DNA from: DATKCA01 sp035544675
GTDB taxonomy: Bacteria; Acidobacteriota; Thermoanaerobaculia; Gp7-AA8
NCBI GenBank assembly: GCA_035544675.1
Contig: DATKCA010000107.1
Coordinates: 1-56,037 of the forward strand
Direction of reading: 5' to 3'
Length of the DNA: 56,037 bases
The notes under the pieces were generated by a model, which was not told the DNA's origin, made no database searches, and was given only the letters and a program-made list of their open reading frames with translations. A program made the translations under genes and the position numbers. Positions 7,136 through 15,620 of this stretch are shown piece by piece; the stretch's first letter is position 1, and each line of letters begins with the position of its first letter.

Positions 7136-7569
7136 AAGTCACAGCCTGGGTCGATGGTGCGTCGCGCGGGAACCCCGGTCCGTCCGGGTACGGCGTCTAC
7201 ATGACCACGGACAGCGGCGAGGTCATCGAGATCTGCGGCTACCTGGGCCGCACCACGAACAACGTCGCCGAGTATGCCGGCCTTCTCGAGGCGCTGACGG
7301 TGGCAAAGGAAGAGGGGGCCACCGAGGTCGAGGTGGTGTCGGATTCGCTTCTGCTGGTGCAGCAGATGCTGGGCGCATACAAGGTGAAGCATCCGAATCT
7401 CGTCCCGCTCCACAAGAGGGCGCGGAGCATGGCCCTCGGCTTCCAGCGCTTCTCGATCCGTCACACGCTGCGGGCCGGGAACAAAGAGGCCGACCGGCTG
7501 GCCAACGTGGCGGTGGACCGGGGTGAGGGGCGTTCTCTGGAGCGGCGGCGCGGCGATGTCACGGGCTGA
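7132..7569 (+). CDS. Ribonuclease HI-like protein (probable CTG start)
   Basis: The coding frame must begin before the ATG at 7201, because the first conserved motif VDGASRGNPGPSGYG with a catalytic Asp is encoded at about 7150-7195. The only plausible in-frame start is CTG at 7132, which overlaps the upstream stop as CTGA and has GGAG at 7117-7120. The full set of RNase H acidic residues is present: Asp in VDGAS, Glu in NNVAEYAGLLEAL, Asp in VVSDSLLLVQQ and Asp in NKEADRLA. RNase HI cuts the RNA strand of RNA-DNA hybrids. The length of 145 residues fits. Confidence 0.85.
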   Translation: MKVTAWVDGASRGNPGPSGYGVYMTTDSGEVIEICGYLGRTTNNVAEYAGLLEALTVAKEEGATEVEVVSDSLLLVQQMLGAYKVKHPNLVPLHKRARSMALGFQRFSIRHTLRAGNKEADRLANVAVDRGEGRSLERRRGDVTG

Positions 7570-8221
7570 CGACATCCGCGCCAGCCTCGCTGCCGTGGAG
7601 CGCAGGGTCGCTGACGCGTGCGAGCGCTCCGGCCGCAAACGTGACGAGGTAACGATCGTCGCCGTCTCGAAGACGTTCGGCGCGGACGCGGTCGACGCGG
7701 CCATCGAGGCCGGGGCCACCGACATCGGTGAGAATCGAGTTCAGGAAGCGCGCGACAAGAAGCCCGCCGTGCAAGGCCGCGCGCGATGGCACCTGATCGG
7801 CCACCTGCAGTCGAACAAAGCGAAGGACGCCGTCCGTCTCTTCGACGTCATCCAGACGATCGACTCGGCCTCGCTCGCCGAAAAGATCGCGCGCGCCGCC
7901 GGCGAGAGTCGCATCGAGGTGCTGATCGAGGTCAACATCGGTCAGGAGGCGCAGAAGAGCGGCGTCGAGCCGGATGAGGTCGAGGCGCTGGTGAAGAGCG
8001 TGAGAGCCTACGAGACGCTCGCGGTCACGGGGCTCATGGCCATTCCGCCTGCCGGCGAGCGGGACCAGGTGCGCCTCCACTTCCGCGAGCTGCGCCGGAT
8101 GCGCGACGCTCTCGGCCTGCCGCAGTTGTCGATGGGAATGACCGACGACTTCGAGGTGGCCATCGAAGAAGGGGCGACGATCGTGAGGGTCGGCCGGGCC
8201 ATCTTCGGGAGCAGGGGATAA
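7556..8221 (+). CDS. yggS: YggS-family PLP homeostasis protein
   Basis: The 221-residue protein starts at the ATG at 7556, inside the 3' end of the RNase H gene. VAVSKTF near residue 39 carries the PLP-binding Lys. GENRVQEARDK, WHLIGHLQSNKAKDAV, LMAIPP and LSMGMTDDFEVAIEEGATIVR are the family signatures; MTDDFEVAI replaces the common MSxDxxxAI. Members are single-domain alanine-racemase-fold proteins that bind pyridoxal phosphate without enzyme activity and buffer it in the cell. The pairing with yggT just downstream is the usual bacterial arrangement. Confidence 0.93.
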   Translation: MSRADDIRASLAAVERRVADACERSGRKRDEVTIVAVSKTFGADAVDAAIEAGATDIGENRVQEARDKKPAVQGRARWHLIGHLQSNKAKDAVRLFDVIQTIDSASLAEKIARAAGESRIEVLIEVNIGQEAQKSGVEPDEVEALVKSVRAYETLAVTGLMAIPPAGERDQVRLHFRELRRMRDALGLPQLSMGMTDDFEVAIEEGATIVRVGRAIFGSRG

Positions 8222-8224
8222 TCG

Positions 8225-8548
8225 ATGCCTGTGCTCAAGCCGTTCCTCGACGCCCTGCTGATCATTCTGGATGTCCTCCAGTGGATCATCTTCGTGTGGG
8301 TGATCCTCTCCTGGATCCTGTTCTTCGCGCGGCAGAGCCAGTGGCGGTGGAGGCACCGGAAGGCGTACCACGTCCTCGAGCAGCTCGACGACATCTTCTC
8401 CAGGATGACCTTCCCGTTCCTCCGGCCTTTCCGGCGGATGCTGCGCCGCTTCGACACGCGCGGTATCGACTGGTCGCCCCTGCTGCTGCTCCTGGCCATC
8501 TTCATCCTGCGCGGGCTGATCGCGTCCCTCTACGGGCTTATACTCTAG
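8225..8548 (+). CDS. yggT: YggT-family membrane protein
   Basis: This 107-residue inner-membrane protein has two hydrophobic helices (about 9-33 and 85-106). They flank a basic loop with the family-typical FSRMTFPFLRPFRRMLRRF segment. It starts three bases after the yggS stop. YggT proteins have been linked to osmotic or cell-division functions near DivIVA-type genes, but the molecular role is unknown. A divIVA-like gene follows directly. Confidence 0.85.
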   Translation: MPVLKPFLDALLIILDVLQWIIFVWVILSWILFFARQSQWRWRHRKAYHVLEQLDDIFSRMTFPFLRPFRRMLRRFDTRGIDWSPLLLLLAIFILRGLIASLYGLIL

Positions 8549-8555
8549 CCGTGAG

Positions 8556-8579
8556 TGGAGCGCCGCCACTGCTGGCGGC
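8556..8579. repeat. REP-like palindrome, second copy
   Basis: GCCGCCA (8562-8568), loop CTGC and TGGCGGC (8573-8579) form a perfect stem preceded by TGGAGC. It is the reverse complement of the element at 4896-4922, and lies between the yggT stop and the divIVA ribosome site. Confidence 0.7.
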
Positions 8580-8595
8580 CGCCGGGAGGGTGACC

Positions 8596-9096
8596 ATGAA
8601 TCTCACGCCGCTGGATATCCAGAAGCAGACGTTCTCCAAGGGCTTCAAGGGCTACAACGCCGACGAGGTCCGCGCCTACCTTCACCTGATTGCGGAAGAG
8701 ATCGAGCGGCTGGTCCGCGACGTCGACCGCCTCAGCCGCGAGAACGCCATGATCCGGGAGGACCTGCAGGAGCATTCGCATCGGGAGCAGATCCTGAAAG
8801 ACACTCTGCTCTCGGCTCAGAAAGTCTCCGAGGAGGTCCGCGCCACGGCGCGGAAAGAGGCTGAGCTGATTGTCAAGGATGCCGAGCTGCTGTCGGAGCG
8901 CCTGGTGGGCCAGGCCATGAGCCGCGTCGGGGACCTGGAGAAGTCGATTCAGGACCTGAAGATCGAGCGGCGTGCGTCGCGCAACAAGATCCAGATCACG
9001 ATCGACACCGTGCAGCAGCTGCTGATGCTCGACGCCGAGGAAGAGGCGAACGACCAGCCGATCACGGCGATGTTCCGCGCCAATCACAAGCCTTGA
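8596..9096 (+). CDS. divIVA: DivIVA-domain protein
   Basis: The ATG at 8596 is chosen because GGGAGGG lies five bases upstream and the conserved DivIVA N terminus starts there (MNLTPLDIQKQTFSKGFKGY, then NADEVRAYL). The 166-residue protein has the short lipid-binding N-terminal domain followed by a long coiled coil (about 30-150). DivIVA proteins gather at curved membrane and recruit growth or division partners. In diderm lineages the role is less studied. It ends in a TTGA overlap with hutI. Confidence 0.9.
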   Translation: MNLTPLDIQKQTFSKGFKGYNADEVRAYLHLIAEEIERLVRDVDRLSRENAMIREDLQEHSHREQILKDTLLSAQKVSEEVRATARKEAELIVKDAELLSERLVGQAMSRVGDLEKSIQDLKIERRASRNKIQITIDTVQQLLMLDAEEEANDQPITAMFRANHKP

Positions 9097-10328
9097 CGCT
9101 TCTCATCCGCAACCTCTCGCAGATCGCCACGCCCATCGGCCGCGGACCGGTCCGGGGAGCGGCGATGCGGGAGTTGCGCGTTTTCGAGGGGGCCGCGCTC
9201 GTCATCGATGGTGAGCGATTCGTGTTCGCCGGCAGAGAAGGTGACATGCCCCCCGAAGTCAGGTCGCACGTCGATGAAGACTTCGATGCCGGTGGGGCGA
9301 CCGCGGTCCCGGGCTTCGTCGACTCACACACCCACCTTCCGTTCGCCGGGTTCCGCGAGTCGGAGTTCAACCGCCGTCTGCAGGGCGAGACGTACGAGCA
9401 GATCGCCGCATCGGGCGGCGGGATCGCGTCGAGCGTGCGAAAGACTCGTCAGGCATCGGAGGGTGAGATCGCCGGGAACGTTCTGGAGCGGACCGCCACG
9501 ATGGCGCGATACGGAACGACGACGGCGGAGGCGAAGAGCGGCTACGGCCTCGACACCGCGAGCGAGCTGAAGCAGCTCCGCGCCATCCGAAGCGCTGCGG
9601 CGGAGAGTCCCGTACGGCTCGTTCCGACGCTGCTGGCGGCCCACGAGTTTCCCGCCGGTGTGGAGCGGGAGGGATGGGTGGACACGATCGTCGACGACAT
9701 CATCCCCGCCGTGGCCAGGGAGAGGCTGGCAGTCTTCTGCGACGCATTCGTGGAGCGGGGCGTGTTCACGCGCGAGCAGGGAGAGCGCGTGCTGCGGGCC
9801 GGCCTCGCCGCAGGCCTGACCCCGCGGCTTCACGCCGACGAGCTGTCCGATACCGGCGGCGCGGCGATGGCTGTGAATGTCGGCGCCGCGTCCGCCGACC
9901 ATCTCATGCACGTCTCGGAGCGCGGAATGGACGCGCTGGCGGCGTCCGAGACGGTCGCCAACCTCCTTCCGGGCACGAGCTTCTTCCTGATGAGCGATCG
10001 CTACGCGCCGGCGCGGCGTCTCATCGAAAAGGGCGCCATCGTCTCGCTGTCGACGGACTGCAATCCCGGATCATCGATGACCGAGTCGATGCAGATCGTC
10101 ATGCAGCTGGCCACGCTGCAGATGAAGATGACCGTGGAGGAGTCGCTCACCGCGGCGACGCTCAACGGGGCATTCTCGCTGCGTCTGGCGGCCGAGACCG
10201 GCTCGATCGAGAGCGGCAAGCGGGCCGACTTCGTCCTGATCGACGCGCCGAACTACCTCCACCTCGTCTATCACTTCGGTGTGAACCTCGTCCGCGCGGT
10301 CTTCCGCGACGGGCGCAGAATCGCCTAG
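9093..10328 (+). CDS. hutI: Imidazolonepropionase
   Basis: The 411-residue amidohydrolase has the family length. GFVDSHTHLPFAG holds the HxH metal ligands. ESEFNRRLQGETYEQIAASGGGI is the HutI-specific segment, followed by TTTAEAKSGYG, AHEFP, LHADELSDTGGA, the H in SADHLMHV and STDCNPGSS with the metal Asp. It opens the ring of imidazolone-5-propionate to N-formimino-L-glutamate, the third step of histidine degradation. The TTG start overlaps the divIVA stop. No other hut genes are in the window, so the pathway would be encoded elsewhere. Confidence 0.95.
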   Translation: MTLLIRNLSQIATPIGRGPVRGAAMRELRVFEGAALVIDGERFVFAGREGDMPPEVRSHVDEDFDAGGATAVPGFVDSHTHLPFAGFRESEFNRRLQGETYEQIAASGGGIASSVRKTRQASEGEIAGNVLERTATMARYGTTTAEAKSGYGLDTASELKQLRAIRSAAAESPVRLVPTLLAAHEFPAGVEREGWVDTIVDDIIPAVARERLAVFCDAFVERGVFTREQGERVLRAGLAAGLTPRLHADELSDTGGAAMAVNVGAASADHLMHVSERGMDALAASETVANLLPGTSFFLMSDRYAPARRLIEKGAIVSLSTDCNPGSSMTESMQIVMQLATLQMKMTVEESLTAATLNGAFSLRLAAETGSIESGKRADFVLIDAPNYLHLVYHFGVNLVRAVFRDGRRIA

Positions 10329-10415
10329 TCATTCCGAGCGTAGCGAGGAATCCGGTTGGTCGGGTGGTACGCGCGCCTCCCGCCCGCCCGGATCCCTCGC
10401 TACGCTCGGGATGAC
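10328..10415. repeat. Large inverted repeat between convergent genes (bidirectional terminator/REP-like)
   Basis: Bases 10328-10353 and 10390-10415 are reverse complements at 24 of 26 positions, and the two exceptions still allow G-U pairs. The core is CGAGCGTAGCGAGG. The loop is 36 bases. The left arm begins on the last base of the hutI stop. The right arm encodes the last residues and stop of the facing dehydrogenase gene. No T-run is seen. Confidence 0.8.
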
Positions 10416-11332
10416 GAATAGAACTCCGCGATCTTCTCGAACAACTTCGCCCCGATGGCTGCTTTGCACTCGTGCGAACAGCCGGCGATGTGCGGCGTGA
10501 GGATGAGCCGCGGATCGTCCGGGAAGCCGCCCGCGGGCGGCTCGGGGTCGAAGACGTCGATCGCCAGGCCGGCCAGATGACCCGACGCCAGCAGCTCCAG
10601 GGCCGCGTCCTGGTCGAGCGCTTCGCCGCGGGCCATGCTGATGACCATCGACCCGCGCTTCAGACTGGCCATCTCGCTGCTGCCGAGCATCCCTCTGGTT
10701 TCCCTCGAAAGGGGAACATGAATCGTGACGATGTCGCTGTGGTGGAGGAGTGACGGCAGCGTGCCGGCGCGCACCGCCCCTCTCTCGGCGAAGTCCTCGT
10801 TGGTGATGTAGGGGTCGAACGCCGTGACTGGCATTCCGAACGCGCCGGCCAGCCGGGCCACGCGACGGCCGACCTGTCCAAGCCCGATGATGCCGAGGCG
10901 GTAGTGGTGCATCTCGTGTCGGGTGGCGCAGTCGTCGCGGTGCCAGCGGCTGTTCACCACCTCGCGGGTGTAGAACGGGACGGTTCGCGTCAGAGAGATG
11001 ATGCTGCCGATGACGAGCTCCGCGACGGCATTGGCGTTCTCGCCGGGCAGGCTGACGATCGAGATGCCCCGCTCCCGCGCCGCGACGTCGTCGATGTTGT
11101 CCGTGCCGCTGGTGCCCTGCGCGATGAGCTCGAGGCTGGTGGCGCGCTCCATCACCCTGCGCGTCACCTTGTTATAGGCCCGCGTCACCAGCACCTCGGC
11201 GTCGCCGATGACCGAGAGCAGCTCGTCTTCGGTGCGCACCGGCTGGAGCCGGACGTGGAATCGAGGGTCGGAGGAAACGCGCTCGATCAGAGTGCGGTCG
11301 ACGTCGGCAGCAACTAGTAGCCTCTTCAGCAC
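10400..11332 (-). CDS. D-2-hydroxyacid dehydrogenase, phosphoglycerate-dehydrogenase-like
   Basis: The 310-residue protein lacks the ACT/regulatory domain of full-length SerA. The NAD-binding domain has GLGQVGRRVA, with an Asp in the FDPY motif that accepts the NAD ribose. The catalytic triad is visible as Arg in ISMARGEALD, Glu in FDPEPP and His in LTPHIAG. The SLPGENANAVAELVIG segment is typical of 3-phosphoglycerate dehydrogenase-like enzymes. Serine biosynthesis is one possibility, but other 2-hydroxyacids cannot be ruled out. The last residues (SSSRA) are encoded by the inverted repeat. Confidence 0.85.
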   Translation of the reverse strand: MLKRLLVAADVDRTLIERVSSDPRFHVRLQPVRTEDELLSVIGDAEVLVTRAYNKVTRRVMERATSLELIAQGTSGTDNIDDVAARERGISIVSLPGENANAVAELVIGSIISLTRTVPFYTREVVNSRWHRDDCATRHEMHHYRLGIIGLGQVGRRVARLAGAFGMPVTAFDPYITNEDFAERGAVRAGTLPSLLHHSDIVTIHVPLSRETRGMLGSSEMASLKRGSMVISMARGEALDQDAALELLASGHLAGLAIDVFDPEPPAGGFPDDPRLILTPHIAGCSHECKAAIGAKLFEKIAEFYSSSRA

Positions 11333-11356
11333 GGCCGCAGTTTAGACTCTGCCAGT

Positions 11357-13852
11357 TTGGTCGCGAAACTCCGCAAGCACTACGTCGCCTTCTCCGCTCT
11401 GGCCGCGTTTCATCTGATCTTCTTCTTCCCGGTCCTCTTCATGGGCCGGGTGGTCTCGCCCAACGACGTCTTCTACCAGTACGACCCCTGGTCGCACTAC
11501 CGCCCCGAGTCGTTCGTACGCGTTCAGAACGCGCTGATGAACGATCCGCCGACCGGCTACCTCCCCATGATGGCCATGGTCCGGCGCGGCCTTTCAACGT
11601 TCCACTGGAACCCATACGTCGCCGCTGGCATCCCCGGGTTCGGATCCGTTGCCGCCGCATCGCTCACCCCCTTCATCCTGCTTCCGGCAGTCCTCACTCC
11701 GTTGCCGTGGGTCTACACGGCGATCATCTTTCTGAAGGTCAATGTCGCGTTCTGGTTCGCGTACGCCTGGCTGCGCGAGGAGCGGATGGGAAAACGTGGC
11801 GCCGCGATCGGCGCCATCGTGATCGCGGTGGCCGGGGTCTACTCCGTCCGCTGGCTCTGGCAGATGACCAACGCCACGGCGCTCTATCCGGCGCTGTTGT
11901 GGCTCATCCGCCGGGCCATGAACGGCAAGCGGACGTCGATCGCGCTGACGGCGGTGATCGCGCTCGCGTACGCGTTCGCGGGGTTCCCGTCGGCGATGGC
12001 GTACGGCGCGTACGTCGTTGCCGCGTATGCGATCTACCTGCTGATCCGTGGAGCGGTCGCCGGGGCCGGACGACAGGTGATGCGCTCCATCGCCGGCGTC
12101 ATCCTGGCGCTGGCGATCGCCGCTCCCGCCATCGCTCCCTTCGCGCAGCTCTTGAAGCGAAGCGGGTACCTCGAGACGCGCGCCAGTGCGACGTCGCTCC
12201 ATTTCCCGGCCTCTCACTGGCGCAGCTTCATCGATCCCGACCGCCTCGGCAATCACGGTCTGAAGAACTGGCGCGGCGATCCCTCGCTCGGACGGCTCAA
12301 CAACTATTACGAAGCCACGATCTACGTCGGGCTGGTCACGCTCCCGCTGGCGGGGCTGGCACTGTTCAACCGGCGCGCGCGCGGCCGGTGGTTCTGGGTG
12401 ATGGTGGCGGCGGTGACGGTGGCGCTGATTTTCGGAGCGCCGGTCGTCGGGGCACTCGTGTCGCCGCTGCCCGGATTCAAATACACGGCGCTGAGCCGGG
12501 TCGTTCTCGTGCTTCCGCTGGCGGCCGGCTTTCTCGCAGCAGCCGGCGCCGCGCTGCTGGTTCGCCGGCTCCGGCGGGTGGGAGGGTTCGCCGCCGTCAT
12601 CGTGGTCATGGTCATCGCCGGCGATCTGGCCTTCGTAGCCGGGAAGTTTCATCCGTATCTGTCGCCGTCGGAGGCGGTCGTGCCGACGACGCCGGTCATC
12701 CGATTCCTGCAGAACGAGCCGCAGCCGTTCCGCTTCGCCGGGCTTCTCACCTATCTGTGGCCGAACGCCGCCGAGATGTACGGCATTCAGGACGTGGCCA
12801 GTCACTTCAGCTCCGAAGCCGCGTACCGGAAGCTCCTGCAGCGGATCGATCCGACGCTGTCCGCCGCCACGTCGACGGTCATTCAGTTCAACAGCCTCGA
12901 GTTCGACTTCACCGATCCGCTGGTCTCGATGCTCGGCGTCCGCTATCTGCTCGAGCATCGAACGATCGACATCATCAAGTGGACGATCTTCGCCGCCACG
13001 GTGCCGAGCGTGAAGGAAAGCGGAGCCTTCTACCTGGAATCAGGGGAAGTCGCGCAGAGGACCATTCCAATCGGGGAGGAGCCGTTCTGGGCGATCGAGG
13101 TGCCGGTGAGCATCGACCAGCTCGAAGGCGCGGCTCCGCGGCTGCGCGTGGAGCTGTGGAAGGGATCGTCTCGCGTCTGGCTGCGCGACTTCGCGCCGGA
13201 TGACATCACCGCGCTGGCCAAGATCTATGTTCCTGTTCACGGACTGGCTCGCTCGGGGGACACGGTGACCGTCCGCCTCCTCCCGCGCGGGTTGCGCGCG
13301 GGCCTGCTGCGCGGTGTCGACGCGCAGATGTATTACGGTCGCGTGACGATTCCGATCGTCTTCGACCGCCAGCTTCCCGACGGCCGCATCTTCCGCAACC
13401 TCGGCGCGCTGCCCCGGTTCTGGGCGGTCGAGCGCGTGAGAAAGCTCAACCACGAGGAGTTTCTGCACGCCCGTGACATCGATCTCTCGAAGGAGGCGGT
13501 CATCACCGATGCGCCGGTGTTTCCACCGGCTTCGGTCGCGCAGGATGCTGAGGTAACGCTCGTCACGTACGAGCCGGCCAGGCAGCGCATCGTCACCAGC
13601 GCCGAGTCGCCCCTCTTTCTCGCGTCATCGGAAAAATTGACGCCGGAGCTGAGGGTGACGATCGACGGAAAGCGCGTCAGAGCAATCGAGATCAATACGC
13701 TCTTCGCCGGCGTCAACGTGCCCGCCGGCAGGCACGAGGTCGTGTTCTCGCGACGGATCGGGCGGGGGTGGTGGCCGGTATCGCTGCTGGCGATGGCGGT
13801 GCTCGTCGTCATCGGCGGCGTGGAGGCTACTTCGGCCTGGCGACGACGATGA
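11357..13852 (+). CDS. Large YfhO-like polytopic membrane protein
   Basis: This 831-residue protein has an N-terminal helix (about 10-30), a periplasmic-type loop with FYQYDPWSHYRP, then about ten further hydrophobic helices up to about residue 420. A large soluble C-terminal domain (about 430-810) and a last helix follow. This is the layout of YfhO/GT-C-like proteins, several of which act in glycan or teichoic-acid glycosylation. The start is the TTG at 11357, only 24 bases from the divergent dehydrogenase start. The 3' end overlaps the facing methyltransferase gene by 26 bases. A sugar-transfer role is inference. Confidence 0.75.
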   Translation: MVAKLRKHYVAFSALAAFHLIFFFPVLFMGRVVSPNDVFYQYDPWSHYRPESFVRVQNALMNDPPTGYLPMMAMVRRGLSTFHWNPYVAAGIPGFGSVAAASLTPFILLPAVLTPLPWVYTAIIFLKVNVAFWFAYAWLREERMGKRGAAIGAIVIAVAGVYSVRWLWQMTNATALYPALLWLIRRAMNGKRTSIALTAVIALAYAFAGFPSAMAYGAYVVAAYAIYLLIRGAVAGAGRQVMRSIAGVILALAIAAPAIAPFAQLLKRSGYLETRASATSLHFPASHWRSFIDPDRLGNHGLKNWRGDPSLGRLNNYYEATIYVGLVTLPLAGLALFNRRARGRWFWVMVAAVTVALIFGAPVVGALVSPLPGFKYTALSRVVLVLPLAAGFLAAAGAALLVRRLRRVGGFAAVIVVMVIAGDLAFVAGKFHPYLSPSEAVVPTTPVIRFLQNEPQPFRFAGLLTYLWPNAAEMYGIQDVASHFSSEAAYRKLLQRIDPTLSAATSTVIQFNSLEFDFTDPLVSMLGVRYLLEHRTIDIIKWTIFAATVPSVKESGAFYLESGEVAQRTIPIGEEPFWAIEVPVSIDQLEGAAPRLRVELWKGSSRVWLRDFAPDDITALAKIYVPVHGLARSGDTVTVRLLPRGLRAGLLRGVDAQMYYGRVTIPIVFDRQLPDGRIFRNLGALPRFWAVERVRKLNHEEFLHARDIDLSKEAVITDAPVFPPASVAQDAEVTLVTYEPARQRIVTSAESPLFLASSEKLTPELRVTIDGKRVRAIEINTLFAGVNVPAGRHEVVFSRRIGRGWWPVSLLAMAVLVVIGGVEATSAWRRR

Positions 13853-14504
13853 TCTGATAGGCGAAGAGCGATCGCCACAGCCGCGTGACGACCGTGAGGA
13901 TTCGCTCACCGATCCGGAGCAGCGGCTCCGGCGTGAACTTCCCGATGATGAGACGCAGCGGGATCGACGACCCGCGGATGGCCTCGACGCGGAACCCGGC
14001 GTTCTCGACGTCGCGCTTGATCGTGCGCAGCGTGTAGAAACGAAGGTGAGTGTTGTCGAGGATGCCGCGCTCCCGGTACTCGAAGACTCCGAACAGCAGG
14101 CCCAGGCGCACGGTGATGTTGGCGATGTTCGGGACCGATACGAAGAGCCAGCCGTCGTCCTTCAAGGACTGCTTGACCAGGCGGAGCACCGAAGTCGGAT
14201 CGCGCAGGTGCTCCAGGACGTCGCCGAGGACGACCGCGCGCGCGCCGGAGGGAAGGGTCTTCATCTTCTCGAGATCGGCGATGACCGCCTGATCGAATCG
14301 GGTCCGCAGATCGGGAAGACAGTCCAGCTGATATTCGAAGCCCAGCCTGCGGTCGAACTGGGAGGCCAGCGCCTCGCCGAGCTCGCCGCCGGCGGCTCCG
14401 AGGTCGAGCAGCGTTCCGCCGCGGCCGGCGTGGCGGGTGATCAGATCGATGAGGATGCGGTGACTGCTCCCCTCGAAATCCTTGAACGTGTAGACATTTG
14501 GCAT
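13827..14504 (-). CDS. Class I SAM-dependent methyltransferase
   Basis: The 225-residue protein has the SAM-binding motif LLDLGAAGGELGEAL near residue 35, an acidic residue after GFEYQ, and the VVLGDVLEHLRDP motif IV that marks small-molecule methyltransferases of the Methyltransf_11/23 type. The C terminus has a hydrophobic stretch. It starts 17 bases after the nucleotidyltransferase stop and is the last gene of the ribF-to-methyltransferase run, so a sugar or lipid-glycan substrate is plausible but not shown. Confidence 0.82.
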   Translation of the reverse strand: MPNVYTFKDFEGSSHRILIDLITRHAGRGGTLLDLGAAGGELGEALASQFDRRLGFEYQLDCLPDLRTRFDQAVIADLEKMKTLPSGARAVVLGDVLEHLRDPTSVLRLVKQSLKDDGWLFVSVPNIANITVRLGLLFGVFEYRERGILDNTHLRFYTLRTIKRDVENAGFRVEAIRGSSIPLRLIIGKFTPEPLLRIGERILTVVTRLWRSLFAYQIIVVARPK

Positions 14505-14521
14505 GGGAGGGAAGGCACCAG

Positions 14522-15610
14522 CTACGTGATGCCGACTTCGGAGTTGTCACCGACCATGAACCGGTAGGCTACCGGTTTGCGGTGAGTGCGGCCGATCTTC
14601 ACGTTCTTGCCGATCAGGCTGGCCTCGATGCGCCCGTCGACGTGAGCGATGGTGGAGTGCTCCAGCACGATCGAGTTCTCGATCTCGCAGTATTCGAGCA
14701 CGCAGCCGTTGCCGATCGACGTGTACGGGCCGACATACGCGTTCTGAATGCGGGCGTCGCGGCCGATGATGGACGGACCGCGCAGCACGGAGTCGACGAT
14801 CTGCGCGCCGTCCTCCACGATGACCTTCCCCTCGATCTGGCTGCCCGTTGCCGTTCCGCGCACGTCGCGGTCGAACGTGTCCAGCACCGTCCGGTTCGCC
14901 TCCAGCATGTCCTCGATCTTGCCGGTGTCCTTCCACCATCCTTTGACGATGTGGGGATGGACGGTGTAGCCGTTGTCGAGCAGCCACTGGATGGCGTCGG
15001 TGATCTCCAGCTCTCCGCGCTTGGATGGTTTGATGGCCTTGGCGGCCTCGAAGATCTTCTCGTCGAACATGTACACGCCCACCAGGGCCAGGTCCGACTT
15101 CGGCTTCGGCGGCTTCTCCGTCAGCTTCAGAACGCGGCCGTCGTCGCCCAGCTCGGCCACGCCGAACTGGGAGGGGTTTGGGACCTTGGTCAGCAGGATC
15201 TCGCTGTTGCAGTCGATGCTCCGGTACTCCTCCACGAGCGGTGTGATGCCGTGCTGCAGGAGATTGTCCCCGAGGTACATGACGAACGGCGAGTGGCCCA
15301 GGAACGGCTCGGCGGTCAGCACGGCGTGCGCGAGGCCGCGCGGCGCGTCCTGCTCGATGTACGTCACGTTCGCGCCGTAGCGGGCCCCGTCGCCGATGGC
15401 CTGGCGGATCTCGTCACCGGTCTCCGGCGAGACGATGATGGCGATCTCGGGGATCCCGGCGGCCACGATGGCCTCGATGCCGTACGCGAGCACCGGCTTG
15501 TTCGCCACCGGAATGAGCTGCTTGGCCGACGTGTAGGTGAGCGGCCGCATGCGCGTGCCTTTGCCGCCGCTCAGAATGAGTCCCTTCATGCGCATGTGAT
15601 GGCGAACCAT
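14522..15610 (-). CDS. Glucose-1-phosphate thymidylyltransferase-like nucleotidyltransferase (long form)
   Basis: LILSGGKGTRMRPLTYTSAK is the nucleotide-binding signature. YLGDNLL supplies the metal Asp, and LTEKPPKP and GWWKDTG are typical of RmlA-type enzymes. The 362-residue length and the C-terminal hexapeptide-like repeats (about 245-350) place it in the long form rather than the roughly 290-residue RmlA. It makes dTDP-sugar (or a related NDP-sugar) from a sugar 1-phosphate. The start is uncertain: ATGs at 15610, 15595 and 15589 are in frame, and homologues usually begin at the last (MKGLILSGG). It lies just downstream of lptD. Confidence 0.88.
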   Translation of the reverse strand: MVRHHMRMKGLILSGGKGTRMRPLTYTSAKQLIPVANKPVLAYGIEAIVAAGIPEIAIIVSPETGDEIRQAIGDGARYGANVTYIEQDAPRGLAHAVLTAEPFLGHSPFVMYLGDNLLQHGITPLVEEYRSIDCNSEILLTKVPNPSQFGVAELGDDGRVLKLTEKPPKPKSDLALVGVYMFDEKIFEAAKAIKPSKRGELEITDAIQWLLDNGYTVHPHIVKGWWKDTGKIEDMLEANRTVLDTFDRDVRGTATGSQIEGKVIVEDGAQIVDSVLRGPSIIGRDARIQNAYVGPYTSIGNGCVLEYCEIENSIVLEHSTIAHVDGRIEASLIGKNVKIGRTHRKPVAYRFMVGDNSEVGIT

Positions 15611-15620
15611 TCCTACCCGA

